A DNA stretch of 64,000 nt from an uncultured Clostridia bacterium. Its GTDB lineage: Bacteria; Bacillota; Clostridia; Oscillospirales; Oscillospiraceae. This document shows, in pieces, positions 8,530-17,016 of this stretch (its first letter is position 1; the number at the start of each line of letters is the position of its first letter). The stretch lies in contig CAMHMZ010000004.1 in the NCBI GenBank assembly GCA_946186375.1, positions 28,710 through 92,709 on the forward strand. The letters are read 5' to 3'. Under the pieces are notes generated by a model that was not told the origin of the DNA, made no database searches, and was given only the letters and a program-made list of their open reading frames with translations. A program made the position numbers and the translations under genes.

Positions 8530-9288
8530 TCAAGTCCGAAATTCAAGCTGCGTATTCATGAGCTGTTTATAATAGTCCAGCGTACCGTAGCGGCGCTCGG
8601 TCTGGCGCAGGAGATAGCTCTCCGTGACCGCCGAGAGCGTGTGCAGCGCCGGGTCGCTGAGCGAAAAGGAGAAAAGCTTTTTCGCCGGGGCCGAAGCGAT
8701 ATAGCGCATGGCGGCGAGCGCCTCCGCGCCGAGGGCGAGCGTACCGCCGTCGCGCGGGCAGGCCTGGCAATAGACCCGTCCCTCCATCGGACTGAAGACG
8801 GGCTCCTGCGGCTCCTCGCCGCACGAGGCGCACCCGGACAGCTCCGGCGCATAGCCGGCCAGACACATGAGCCTGAGCTCAAAGGCCGCCTTGATGAGCT
8901 GCGGGTCATAGAGCGCACGGCTGAGCGCGTAGAGGGAATTGAGCCCGAGCTGCATGAGCTCCTCTTCCGGCTCGTCCTCAACGCTGAGGGCCTCCAGGCA
9001 CTCGGCAAAGTAGCTGCCCAAGGCGAAGGCCTCGAGATTCGCGCGCAGTCCGTCGAAGCCCTCGAGCACCGTGGCCTCGTTGACTGTCCATTTGCCTCGG
9101 TTATAAAACAGCGTCATCTCCGCATAGGTCAGCTGCTGTGTGGCAGCGCCCGTGCGGCTGCTTTTTCGCAGCGCGCCGCGGGCCTTGGCCGTGAGCTTTC
9201 CCTCCCCGGCGGAGAGAAGCGTCAGGATGCGGTCTGCTTCTTTGTAATGCACCTCGCGCAATACGAGGGCTTTTATGGTCTTGAACAT
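8530..9288 (-). CDS. recO: DNA repair protein RecO
   Basis: RecO loads RecA with RecF and RecR during recombinational repair. The 252-residue protein starts MFKTIKALVLREVHYKEADR, the OB-fold N-terminus typical of RecO, and has the C-terminal zinc site with pairs of cysteines in GCASCGEEPQEPVFSPMEG and VYCQAC. It follows the small gene yqzL by 33 bases and precedes mutS2 by 26 bases, giving the conserved era-yqzL-recO order. Confidence 0.94.
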   Translation of the reverse strand: MFKTIKALVLREVHYKEADRILTLLSAGEGKLTAKARGALRKSSRTGAATQQLTYAEMTLFYNRGKWTVNEATVLEGFDGLRANLEAFALGSYFAECLEALSVEDEPEEELMQLGLNSLYALSRALYDPQLIKAAFELRLMCLAGYAPELSGCASCGEEPQEPVFSPMEGRVYCQACPRDGGTLALGAEALAAMRYIASAPAKKLFSFSLSDPALHTLSAVTESYLLRQTERRYGTLDYYKQLMNTQLEFRT

Positions 9289-9321
9289 CGTATGTACCGT
9301 TTTGCTCCGCAGGGCGGGGCT

Positions 9322-9447
9322 TTACCCCGGCCTGTCCCCTGTATCAGCACCTGTCCGGCCGCGCGCTGCTCCGGCCGATCTGTAATAGAGATAGATCACC
9401 GGGTCGCCCGTCTCGGCGAATACGCGCCAGATCTCGTCGTCCTTCAT
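9322..9447 (-). CDS. yqzL: YqzL-family small protein, 41 residues
   Basis: A short frame reads MKDDEIWRVFAETGDP and then VIYLYYRSAG before a low-complexity end. YqzL proteins are about 45 residues, begin with a W-(K/R)-V-F-x-x-T-G pattern and lie just before recO, as here. The ATG at 9447 follows AGAGGTGAG. The function is unknown. The C-terminal part (GAARGRTGADTGDRPG) is longer and more Gly/Arg-rich than I would expect, so the true end is less certain than the start. Confidence 0.7.
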   Translation of the reverse strand: MKDDEIWRVFAETGDPVIYLYYRSAGAARGRTGADTGDRPG

Positions 9448-9502
9448 CTCTCTCACCTCTGTCCTTAGTATTTGCAGGCAGAGAGAACTGTAGCGTAGAA
9501 AA

Positions 9503-9530
9503 ATTAGGAATTAGGAGTGAGGAATGAGGA
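9503..9530. repeat. Intergenic ATTAGGA-rich repeat word
   Basis: This AT- and AGG-rich stretch (attaggaattagg, then agtgaggaatgagga) in the era-yqzL gap shares a 13-base core (aggaattaggagt) with 35227-35258. No gene is seen in the rest of 9448-9581. Confidence 0.5.
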
Positions 9531-9581
9531 CTTGCAGAAAAGCGTATTCTGTCTTTCCCGCGCTCATTTCGAATTTAAGAC

Positions 9582-10469
9582 TTAATTTTCATTAAACCCA
9601 AAATTTCTGAGCTGTGCGAGGGAGTCGCGCCAGTTTTCCTTGACCTTCACCCAGGTCTGCAGATAGACCTTCGCGCCGAGGAAGTCCTCGAGATCGGCGC
9701 GGGCCAGCTCCCCGATCTTTTTGAGCATGGCGCCCTTTTTGCCGATGATGATGCCCTTGTGGCTGTCCTTTTCGCAGTAGATCGTCGCTTCCAGCTCAAT
9801 GATCCCGTCCTCCCGCTCGGTGAAGCGGCTGATCTCCACGGCCGTGCCGTGCGGGATCTCCTTGTCGAGGCATTTGAGCAGCTTTTCGCGCACGAGCTCG
9901 GCGCAGATCTGGCGCTCGGGCTGGTCGGTGATCATGTCGTCCGGGAAGAAATGCGGGCTCTCCACGGCAAACTTTTCCATCTCCCCTATAAGCTCGTCCA
10001 GCCCCTCGCCGGTTTTGGCCGATACGGGCAGGATCGCCCGGAAGGGATATTGCCCGGCATAGAGGGCCATGACCTCCAGAAGCCGCGTCTTCTCCACGGT
10101 ATCGATCTTGTTGATGACGAGCAGCGCCGGCGCGTCCGTCTCGCGCAGCCGCTCGATGAGCGCCTGCTCCTGCGGCCCGATCGCGGCCACAGGCTCGACG
10201 AGCAGCAGCACGGCGTCGACGTCGGCCACGCTCTCGCGCACGACGTTGACCATATAGTCGCCCAGACGTGTGCGCGGCTTATGAAAGCCCGGCGTGTCCA
10301 GCAGCACGAACTGCGTCTCGCCGCGGTTGAAGATGGCGGTGATGCGGTTGCGCGTCGTCTGGGGCTTGTCCGAGACGATGGCGATCTTCTCGCCTACAAG
10401 GGCGTTGGTGAGCGTCGATTTCCCGACGTTCGGCCGTCCGCAGACGGTGATCATGGCAGCTTTTGTCAT
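9582..10469 (-). CDS. era: GTPase Era
   Basis: Era is an essential GTPase that binds 16S rRNA during 30S subunit maturation. The 295-residue product has all G motifs: CGRPNVGKST (G1), TTRNRITAIF (G2), DTPGFH (G3) and NKID (G4). Its C-terminal KH RNA-binding domain is marked by IIGKKGAMLKKIGELARADLEDFL. It lies one base after the ybeY stop, in the Firmicutes order ybeY-era. Confidence 0.97.
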   Translation of the reverse strand: MTKAAMITVCGRPNVGKSTLTNALVGEKIAIVSDKPQTTRNRITAIFNRGETQFVLLDTPGFHKPRTRLGDYMVNVVRESVADVDAVLLLVEPVAAIGPQEQALIERLRETDAPALLVINKIDTVEKTRLLEVMALYAGQYPFRAILPVSAKTGEGLDELIGEMEKFAVESPHFFPDDMITDQPERQICAELVREKLLKCLDKEIPHGTAVEISRFTEREDGIIELEATIYCEKDSHKGIIIGKKGAMLKKIGELARADLEDFLGAKVYLQTWVKVKENWRDSLAQLRNFGFNEN

Positions 10470-10470
10470 T

Positions 10471-10953
10471 TCAGTCCTTGTCCCCCATGATAAATTTTTC
10501 TCTTGCTCGCATCTGTTTTTTCATTTCGCCCTCGTCCACATGGTCGTAGCCGAGCAGATGCAGCACGGAATGTACCGTAAGATACTCGATCTCGCGCTCG
10601 AAGCCGTGACCGAAATCCCGCCCCTGCTCCTCGCAGCGCGGCAGGGAGATCATCATATCCCCCAGCATGGCAGCCCCGGTCTCCGGATCCGTGTCGCAGT
10701 CGGCCGGATCAAAGGCGCCGGGCCGCAGCTCATTGAGCGGAAAGCTCAGCACATCCGTCGCGTGATCGACGCCGCGAAACTCCCGGTTTACGCGGTGGAT
10801 CCCCTCGTCGTCCGTCAGCATCACGCTGATGACGGCGCTCTCGACCCCCTCGGCCGCCAGCGCCCGCTCCGCCGCACGGCGGATATGCGCCGCAGCGCCC
10901 CGGTGCCCGAGATTTTTCTTTTCGCGGCTCACATAGATCTCAATCTGTCCCAT
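10471..10953 (-). CDS. ybeY: Endoribonuclease YbeY
   Basis: YbeY is a zinc-dependent RNase involved in 16S rRNA 3'-end maturation and quality control. The zinc motif HxxxHxxxxxH is present as HSVLHLLGYDH near residue 135. The product is 160 residues when started at the ATG 10953, which follows AGGGAGGAC; a longer frame from 10980 lacks a ribosome site. In Bacillus dgkA and cdd lie between ybeY and era; here they are absent and the genes abut. Confidence 0.95.
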   Translation of the reverse strand: MGQIEIYVSREKKNLGHRGAAAHIRRAAERALAAEGVESAVISVMLTDDEGIHRVNREFRGVDHATDVLSFPLNELRPGAFDPADCDTDPETGAAMLGDMMISLPRCEEQGRDFGHGFEREIEYLTVHSVLHLLGYDHVDEGEMKKQMRAREKFIMGDKD

Positions 10954-10976
10954 AGTCTGTCCTCCCTCTGCCGCCG

Positions 10977-11993
10977 TCACGGGCGCGGGCGCCGCCGGAT
11001 TTTCTTCGGCGGCTGCTTCTTCTCACTCTGCGCGGCGGGATGGCGCTTGTCATAGGCCTCGTAGGCCTCGATGATCTTCTGCACGAGCCTATGACGCACG
11101 ACGTCCGCGCCCGTGAGCGTGCAGATCGCAATATCGTCGATCCCCTCCAGCACGCGCATGGCGACCTTCAGGCCGCTCGTCTTGTCCTCGGGCAGGTCGA
11201 TCTGCGTGATGTCGCCGGTGATGACCACCTTGGAGCCGAAGCCGATGCGCGTCAGGAACATCTTCATCTGCTCGCGCGAGGTGTTCTGTGCCTCGTCGAG
11301 GATGATGAAGCTGTCGTCGAGCGTGCGCCCGCGCATATAGGCCAGGGGTGCGACCTCGATGTTCCCGCGCTCCAGATATTTCTGATAGGTGTCCGCGCCC
11401 AGCATATCGAAGAGCGCGTCGTACAGGGGACGCAGATAGGGGTCGACCTTGCTCTGCAGGTCGCCGGGCAGAAAGCCGAGGCGCTCCCCCGCCTCCACGG
11501 CGGGCCGCGTCAGAATGATGCGGTTGACCTCCTCCGCGCGGAAGGCGGCCACCGCGGCTGCGACGGCGAGATAGGTCTTGCCGGTGCCGGCCGGGCCGAT
11601 GCCGAGGGTGACGGTGTTGTTGGCGATGGCCTCGCAATAGGCCTTCTGGCCGAGGGTCTTGGGCTTGATGGGCTTGCCCTTGGCCGTGATGCAGATCACA
11701 TCCCCGGCCAGCTCCTGGATCTTCGCGTCCTTGCCCTCGCTGACGAGCTTGAGGATATAGCGCACATTCTGCGCGTCGATGTTCTCGCCGCGCGCCGCGA
11801 GCGTCAAAAGGCCGTTGATGGCCTTCTCGGCCAGCATCACATCCTCCGCCTCGCCCAGAACATGGATCTTGTTGTCCCGGTCCAGCACTTTGACGCCGAG
11901 CTCCGTCTCGATGATGCGGAGATTCTGGTCAAAGGAGCCGAAGACCTGGATCACGTGTTCCATGCGTTCTACTTCGATCGTTTTTTCTATCAT
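10977..11993 (-). CDS. PhoH-family ATPase
   Basis: The 338-residue product matches PhoH/YbeZ-type proteins: an N-terminal RNA-binding-like region, then the Walker A motif GPAGTGKTYLAVA and Walker B FIILDEAQNTSREQMKMFLTRIG. PhoH proteins are NTPases with a helicase-like fold and are almost always next to ybeY, suggesting a shared role in rRNA processing. The start at 11993 (MIEKTIEVERMEH) is preceded by GGGAGAG. A frame opening at 12119 would run across the yqfD end and is rejected. The C-terminus is basic and proline-rich. Confidence 0.93.
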   Translation of the reverse strand: MIEKTIEVERMEHVIQVFGSFDQNLRIIETELGVKVLDRDNKIHVLGEAEDVMLAEKAINGLLTLAARGENIDAQNVRYILKLVSEGKDAKIQELAGDVICITAKGKPIKPKTLGQKAYCEAIANNTVTLGIGPAGTGKTYLAVAAAVAAFRAEEVNRIILTRPAVEAGERLGFLPGDLQSKVDPYLRPLYDALFDMLGADTYQKYLERGNIEVAPLAYMRGRTLDDSFIILDEAQNTSREQMKMFLTRIGFGSKVVITGDITQIDLPEDKTSGLKVAMRVLEGIDDIAICTLTGADVVRHRLVQKIIEAYEAYDKRHPAAQSEKKQPPKKIRRRPRP

Positions 11994-12027
11994 CTGTATT
12001 CTCTCCCGGAGATAAATTATGGTAATT

Positions 12028-13194
12028 TTATTTCGCCGCTTCAAGCGTCTGCGCGATATCCTCCCGCGCGGCGGCGTGCAGGGTGACGCAGAGCTGTCCG
12101 TCCTCCCCGGACGCCGCACAGGTGACGGACAGGAGCTCGCCTCTGACGAGCGTCTCCAGCTTCTGTGTCAGACGCTCCCGCAGCTCCTCCGCATCCGTCT
12201 GCGCCGGGCCTGCCGTTTGATAGGGGCGCAGCTCTTCTTTCACGAGACGCAGCGGCAGCGTGAAGAGGCCCGGAATGCCGCACACATATTCCCGAATGAT
12301 TTTATCATATCCGTCAAGAGCTTTTCCACCCTTTCTATAAAAATTCACACGCCTTTTTCCGATACAGAGGGCAAAGCGGACGCGCGCTCCTCTCCCGGCG
12401 GCGGTTTTCGCCGTCTGCGCGGGGCTGACGGCCATGAGCTCAAGCTGTGTATCGGCCAGGATCTCCGCCCGCGCGCGCACCTGGCGCGCTCCGTTGGCGA
12501 TGCTCTCGAGCGTCCCGCTGACAAGCGTCTCCCCGCGCAGCACGGCCTGCCCCGGTCGAACGAGCGGCCGGCCGCTGAGGACCGAGACCTTTGTCACGAT
12601 CCCTGTCCGCTCCGCGATCACATCCGCCGCCTCGTCCTCCCGGCAGATCTCCGGCTTTTCGCTGCGCTCGAGCAGCACCGCCTCGGCGCGCGAGCCGTGC
12701 ACACGCACCGTCATCCACGCGAGCTCCGGCACCCGTGTGAGCATTTTGGAGCGCACCGCGTCCACGTCCACGTTCGGCCAGAAAACGCCCGGATAAACAC
12801 CGGAGTCCTCCAGTGCGCGCAGGACGCGGCCCCGGCCGAGCGTCTCGGCGCCGTTGACCTCGACCTCCCAGACGTAGAGCGAGGAGACGAAAAGCCCCAG
12901 CAGCACGGCAAGCGCAAACAGCAGCAGCGGCAGTCTGCGCCGCAGCAGCGCCCGGTCCCGGCTGCCGCCCCTGCGCTGCAGAAGCTCCGCCTCGCAGCGG
13001 CTCAGCCGCGCCAGGCGCTCAAGCCGCGTGCCCTCATGCTCCGGCACGGAGAGGCGGAGCGTCCAGGCGTCGACGGAGAGGACGTCCGAGAAGGGAACGC
13101 CCTCCGCTGCGCAGGCATTGAGAAGCGCCTCCGGCTGCACGCCCGTGATCTCGTACACAAGCCGTCCCCGGAGCGCGGTCTCAAATCTTTTCAT
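12028..13194 (-). CDS. yqfD: Sporulation protein YqfD
   Basis: The 388-residue protein has a single transmembrane segment near residues 88-108 (LLRRRLPLLLFALAVLLGLFVSSLYVW) with most of the chain outside. In Bacillus YqfD is made in the mother cell under sigma-E and is required for sporulation. The typical EVEVNGAETLGRGRVLRALEDSG and GSRAEAVLLERSEKPEI blocks are present. The ATG at 13194 follows GGGAGGGATAGC and lies two bases after the yqfC stop. Confidence 0.9.
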   Translation of the reverse strand: MKRFETALRGRLVYEITGVQPEALLNACAAEGVPFSDVLSVDAWTLRLSVPEHEGTRLERLARLSRCEAELLQRRGGSRDRALLRRRLPLLLFALAVLLGLFVSSLYVWEVEVNGAETLGRGRVLRALEDSGVYPGVFWPNVDVDAVRSKMLTRVPELAWMTVRVHGSRAEAVLLERSEKPEICREDEAADVIAERTGIVTKVSVLSGRPLVRPGQAVLRGETLVSGTLESIANGARQVRARAEILADTQLELMAVSPAQTAKTAAGRGARVRFALCIGKRRVNFYRKGGKALDGYDKIIREYVCGIPGLFTLPLRLVKEELRPYQTAGPAQTDAEELRERLTQKLETLVRGELLSVTCAASGEDGQLCVTLHAAAREDIAQTLEAAK

Positions 13195-13195
13195 G

Positions 13196-13465
13196 CTATC
13201 CCTCCCATTCCGCCGCAAAGAGCCGCCCGCGGATCAGTAGCTCCCTGTCGGTCATGACCGTCAGTCTGAGCTTGCTCCCGCGCAGCACGAGCTCTCCCCC
13301 GTCAAGCCTGACGCGGATAAGCTCCTCCCCGTATTCCAGCAGCCCGCGGTGGTTTTCCACCAGCGCCTGATCGCCGCCCGTGACCGTCAGCTTCGACGCG
13401 CCCGCGGCTTCGGCGGGCAGATCGAGCCTCTCGCAGAGCTCCTGTGCGACTTTCCTGTTTTTCAC
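13196..13465 (-). CDS. yqfC: Sporulation protein YqfC
   Basis: This 89-residue YabP/YqfC-family protein ends in GELVLRGSKLRLTVMTDRELLIRG, the conserved beta-rich core of the family. The GTG at 13465 follows GGGAGGTGGC and gives the family length; upstream in-frame ATGs would add about 31 unrelated residues. YqfC and YqfD work together in Bacillus sporulation. The pair diverges from ylbJ, another sporulation gene, across a 74-base gap. Confidence 0.88.
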   Translation of the reverse strand: MKNRKVAQELCERLDLPAEAAGASKLTVTGGDQALVENHRGLLEYGEELIRVRLDGGELVLRGSKLRLTVMTDRELLIRGRLFAAEWEG

Positions 13466-13487
13466 GGCGCCACCTCCCGTCCGTATA

Positions 13488-13511
13488 AAGCTATGAGGTT
13501 TTTCATAGCTT
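13488..13511. promoter_or_regulatory. Palindrome in the yqfC/ylbJ divergent promoter region
   Basis: The 9-bp arms AAGCTATGA and TCATAGCTT flank a six-base centre. Each strand reads CATAGCTT, which fits the -10 pattern CATAnnnT of mother-cell sigma factors. As both flanking transcripts are sporulation genes, the site may hold divergent sigma-E-like promoters. The -35 elements are not clear. Confidence 0.35.
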
Positions 13512-13539
13512 GATGATATCCCTTGAAGGAGGTTTCCGC

Positions 13540-14517
13540 ATGCGAAGGACGCTCTCACTTGTCGGAGCTCTGTGCGCGCTGATCGCGCTGCTCTTCTCCT
13601 CTCCTCTGGTGCTCGAGCGCGCCCGGTATGGGCTCACGCTCTGCGCGCAGCTGATCCTCCCCTCGCTTTTCCCGTTCTTCGTGCTCTCGCTTCTTTTGAC
13701 GAAGCTCGGCTTTCCGCAGCTGCTCGCCCGTTTTTCATCCGGAGCGGCCCGGCGGCTTTTCGGCGTGTCCGGCGAGGGGCTCGCCGCGCTGCTCGTCGGG
13801 CTCTGCGGCGGCTATCCCCTGGGCGCTGCCTGCATTGCCGAGCAGCTGCGCGCCGGGACGATCGGGCGGGAGGAGGCGGAGCACCTGCTCGGCTTCTGCA
13901 ACAATTCCGGCCCGGCCTTCCTCGTCGGCGCGCTGGGGGCGGGGATCTTCTCCTCCCCTGCGGCCGGACTGCTGCTATACGGCGCGCATATTGCGGCAGC
14001 GCTCCTGTCCGGCCTTTTAACAAGGACTTCTTCAAATGATTTACATAATTCTGTTGACATATCTTCTTTTTCTATGTTTTATGTTGCCTTTCCTGCGGCG
14101 GTGAAGGAGAGTGTGAGCGCTGTGCTCACGGTCTGCGGTTTTGTGGTGTGCTTCTCGGTTCTGACCGGGATGCTGGACGCGCGCGGCTCTCTCGGCGCCG
14201 CGGCGGCCGGACTCAGCGCGCTCTCCGGCTGGGACGAGCGCGTATTTCGCGCGCTGTTGACCGGCTTTTTCGAGCTGGGAAGCGGCGTCGGGGAGCTGCG
14301 CGGTCTCTCCCCCACGCCGGGCCATCTCGCGCTCGCCTCGGCGCTGGTGGGCTGGGGCGGGCTCTCGGTACACTGTCAGACGGCGGCTGTACTGAGTGAC
14401 TGCGAGCTCTCGCTCAAAACGCATCTGTGCGCTCGTCTGTTGAGCGCCGGTCTTTCCGCGCTTTTGAGCTTTGGCTGCGCGCTTCTCCTCCGTCTTGCCT
14501 TTCCCGCCCTCTTGTGA
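13540..14517 (+). CDS. ylbJ: Sporulation integral membrane protein YlbJ
   Basis: The 325-residue polytopic protein has eight or more hydrophobic segments and the nucleoside-recognition (Gate) signature GLCGGYPLGAACIAEQL with HLLGFCNNSGPAFLVGALG, which is characteristic of YlbJ. In Bacillus YlbJ is made in the mother cell and is needed for spore cortex formation. The ATG at 13540 follows AAGGAGG; the longer frame from 13510 contains that ribosome site. No paralogue (SpoVV/YjiH) is seen nearby. Confidence 0.88.
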   Translation: MRRTLSLVGALCALIALLFSSPLVLERARYGLTLCAQLILPSLFPFFVLSLLLTKLGFPQLLARFSSGAARRLFGVSGEGLAALLVGLCGGYPLGAACIAEQLRAGTIGREEAEHLLGFCNNSGPAFLVGALGAGIFSSPAAGLLLYGAHIAAALLSGLLTRTSSNDLHNSVDISSFSMFYVAFPAAVKESVSAVLTVCGFVVCFSVLTGMLDARGSLGAAAAGLSALSGWDERVFRALLTGFFELGSGVGELRGLSPTPGHLALASALVGWGGLSVHCQTAAVLSDCELSLKTHLCARLLSAGLSALLSFGCALLLRLAFPALL

Positions 14518-14559
14518 TAGGATATTGCCATCTATACAAAGGAAGGCAGAGAACCGTTT

Positions 14560-14883
14560 ATGAGGACCGCCGCATACCGCAAGATCAGCTTTGCCAAGGC
14601 CAAGGAGCTTCTGGATACCGAACCGGAGATCCGCTTTTTCGACGTGCGTGAGGAGGAGGAATACGTCACGGGGCATGCCGACGGCGCGCAGCTCTTCCCG
14701 CTGGGGAGCATCGACGAGGAGAGCGCCGCGGAGGCCATTCCCGCTCTTGACACGCCGGTGCTCGTCTATTGCCGCAGCGGCGCGCGCAGCATGACGGCCG
14801 CGATGACGCTGCTGCACCTCGGCTACACGCGCGTGTATGACATGGGCGCTCTCAACGGCTGGCCTTACGGGATCGCGTGGTAA
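14560..14883 (+). CDS. Rhodanese-domain protein
   Basis: This 107-residue single rhodanese domain has the active-site cysteine in the loop VYCRSGARS (Cys about 74) and the CH2A-type block FFDVREEEEYVTGHADGA. Such proteins carry persulfide sulfur for thiotransfer or detoxification; the acceptor cannot be told here. There is no signal peptide, so it is cytoplasmic. It lies 42 bases after ylbJ and ends at a weak hairpin. Confidence 0.9.
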   Translation: MRTAAYRKISFAKAKELLDTEPEIRFFDVREEEEYVTGHADGAQLFPLGSIDEESAAEAIPALDTPVLVYCRSGARSMTAAMTLLHLGYTRVYDMGALNGWPYGIAW

Positions 14884-14888
14884 ATTTT

Positions 14889-14914
14889 TCGTCCGGCTGA
14901 CACAGGCCGGGCGA
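14889..14914 (+). terminator. Weak terminator after the rhodanese gene
   Basis: The arms TCGTCCGGC and GCCGGGCGA pair with one G-U, with an eight-base loop. The following tail ATTTCTG is only moderately T-rich. Confidence 0.45.
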
Positions 14915-14991
14915 ATTTCTGTGCGTTTTCTCTATATACAAATGAAAAAAAGCGTGTTAAAATAGCACGAATTCATCACAGGAGGGCGCTT

Positions 14992-15900
14992 ATGCAGCAG
15001 CCGACGCTTGTTATTCTGGCCGCCGGGATGGGCAGCCGCTTCGGCGGACTCAAGCAAATCACCCCGGTGGACGACCGGGGCCACGCCATCATCGATTATT
15101 CCCTGTTCGACGCCTATCGCGCCGGTTTTCGCAAGGTAGCCTTCATTATCAAGCACGCCATCGAGGACGACTTCAAGTCCGCCGTCGGGCGCCGGATGGA
15201 GAAGTATTTTGACGTCAGCTATGTCTTTCAGGAGCTCGACCGTCTGCCGGAGGGCTTTGCCGTGCCGGAGGGCCGCGTCAAGCCCTGGGGTACGGGGCAC
15301 GCGGTGTCCTGCTGCCGGGGTGTTGTGGACGGGCCCTTCGCGGTCATCAACGCCGACGACTACTACGGGCCGAGCGCCTATGAAGCGCTGTACGGCTTTC
15401 TGTCACAGGATCGTCCCGCGGGAGACTACGCCATGGTCGCCTATGAGCTGCGCAATACCGTGACGGAGTTCGGCTCCGTTGCGCGCGGCATCTGCCGGGT
15501 CGAGGACGGCGTTTTGAAAGAAGTGACCGAACGCACGCGCATCGAAAAGCGCGGCGAGCACGCAGCCTACACCGAGGACGGCAGCACCTGGATCGAGCTG
15601 AAGGGCGATACGCCGGTGTCCATGAACTGCTGGGCCTTCGGCCGGGATATGCTCGAACAGCTTGCCCGGCGCTTTCCGGCCTGGTTGGAGGAGCATCTGG
15701 CGTCAGATCCCCTCAGGTGCGAATACTTTTTGCCGAACGTCGCGGGTGCTGTCATTCAAGAGGGCGAAGGGCGCGTCAGTGTCCTCCCCTGTCACGAGGT
15801 CTGGCACGGCATCACCTATCCCCAGGACATGGACAGCGTCGTCAGCCATCTGCGCGCGCTGCGCGTGAGCGGCGTTTACTCGGATACACTTTTGGATTAA
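14992..15900 (+). CDS. Sugar-phosphate nucleotidyltransferase
   Basis: The 302-residue protein has the nucleotidyltransferase signature LAAGMGSRFGGLKQITPV at residues 9-26 and the metal-binding block FAVINADDYYG near residue 118. It belongs to the GT-A-like NTP transferase fold that activates sugar-1-phosphates. Direct linkage to galE 24 bases downstream suggests a UDP-hexose route feeding cell-envelope glycans. It is not a close match to canonical GalU as I know it, so the sugar and nucleotide are uncertain. The ATG follows AGGAGGGCGCTT. Confidence 0.8.
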   Translation: MQQPTLVILAAGMGSRFGGLKQITPVDDRGHAIIDYSLFDAYRAGFRKVAFIIKHAIEDDFKSAVGRRMEKYFDVSYVFQELDRLPEGFAVPEGRVKPWGTGHAVSCCRGVVDGPFAVINADDYYGPSAYEALYGFLSQDRPAGDYAMVAYELRNTVTEFGSVARGICRVEDGVLKEVTERTRIEKRGEHAAYTEDGSTWIELKGDTPVSMNCWAFGRDMLEQLARRFPAWLEEHLASDPLRCEYFLPNVAGAVIQEGEGRVSVLPCHEVWHGITYPQDMDSVVSHLRALRVSGVYSDTLLD

Positions 15901-15924
15901 GAGATACGAAGGAGAGGGAAGACT

Positions 15925-16944
15925 ATGAACGTACTCGTCACCGGCGGTGCCGGTTACATCGGAAGCCATACCTGCGTGGAGCTTTTGGAGCAGGGCATGG
16001 GCGTCGTCGTCATCGACAACCTTGTCAATTCCAGCGCCAAGGCCATCGAGCGCATCGAGCAGATCACCGGCAAGCACGTGGATTTTTATCAGAACGACGT
16101 GCGCGACCGCGCCGCGCTCGACCGCATCTTTGAAAAGCACGACATCAACTGCGCCGTCCACTTCGCCGGGCTCAAGGCCGTGGGCGAGTCGGTCGTGATG
16201 CCGCTGGAATACTATGACAACAACCTCAATTCCACCATCACGCTCTGCGAGGCCATGCGCGACCACGGCGTGAAGAACATCGTCTTCTCCTCCTCCGCCA
16301 CGGTCTATTCGAGCGAGAACCCCATCCCATGGCGCGAGACCGACAAGACCGGCATGTGCTCGAGCCCCTACGGCTGGACGAAGTTCATGTCCGAGCAGAT
16401 CCTGCGCGACACGGCCAAGGCCGTCGATGATTTCTCCGTCTCCCTGCTGCGCTACTTCAACCCCATCGGCGCGCACAGCAGCGGCCTCATCGGCGAGGAT
16501 CCGCGCGGCATCCCCAACAACCTCATGCCCTTCATCTCCCAGGTCGCCATCGGCCGCCGCGATCATCTGAACGTCTTCGGCGGCGACTATGACACGCCGG
16601 ACGGCACCTGCATCCGCGACTATATCCACGTCGTCGATCTGGCGCGCGGCCATGTGGACGCCATCAAGTATCTGCAAAATCACCGCGGCGAGAGCGTCTT
16701 CAACCTCGGCACCGGCCACGGCTACAGCGTGCTGGACATGATCCACGCCTTCGAGCGCGTCACCGGCGTAAAGATCCCCTACGAGATCGTCGACCGCCGG
16801 CCCGGCGATCTGCCCGCCTTCTATTCCGACCCCGACAAGAGCGCAAAGCTCCTCGGCTGGAAGGCGCAGTACGGACTTGATGAGATGTGCCGCGACACCT
16901 GGGCCTGGCAGCAGAAGAATCCCATGGGCTACGGTGAGGAATGA
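15925..16944 (+). CDS. galE: UDP-glucose 4-epimerase GalE
   Basis: GalE interconverts UDP-glucose and UDP-galactose with bound NAD. The 339-residue product starts MNVLVTGGAGYIGSHTCVEL, with the NAD-binding GxxGxxG. It has the catalytic Ser in FSSSATVYSSENPIPW and YxxxK in YGWTKFMSEQ, plus the family block RYFNPIGAHSSGLIGEDP. The ATG follows AAGGAGAGG. It shares an operon with the nucleotidyltransferase and ends at a strong terminator. Confidence 0.97.
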   Translation: MNVLVTGGAGYIGSHTCVELLEQGMGVVVIDNLVNSSAKAIERIEQITGKHVDFYQNDVRDRAALDRIFEKHDINCAVHFAGLKAVGESVVMPLEYYDNNLNSTITLCEAMRDHGVKNIVFSSSATVYSSENPIPWRETDKTGMCSSPYGWTKFMSEQILRDTAKAVDDFSVSLLRYFNPIGAHSSGLIGEDPRGIPNNLMPFISQVAIGRRDHLNVFGGDYDTPDGTCIRDYIHVVDLARGHVDAIKYLQNHRGESVFNLGTGHGYSVLDMIHAFERVTGVKIPYEIVDRRPGDLPAFYSDPDKSAKLLGWKAQYGLDEMCRDTWAWQQKNPMGYGEE

Positions 16945-16951
16945 ACGTTTC

Positions 16952-16986
16952 AAAAAGCAGCGGCGCCGGAGCACCGCTGCTTTTCC
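16952..16986 (+). terminator. Terminator after galE
   Basis: The 9-bp stem AAGCAGCGG/CCGCTGCTT has A-runs before it and TTTT after it, and looks bidirectional. Confidence 0.85.
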
Positions 16987-17016
16987 TTGCAAATATCTGA
17001 TAATAAGGGATCATTG

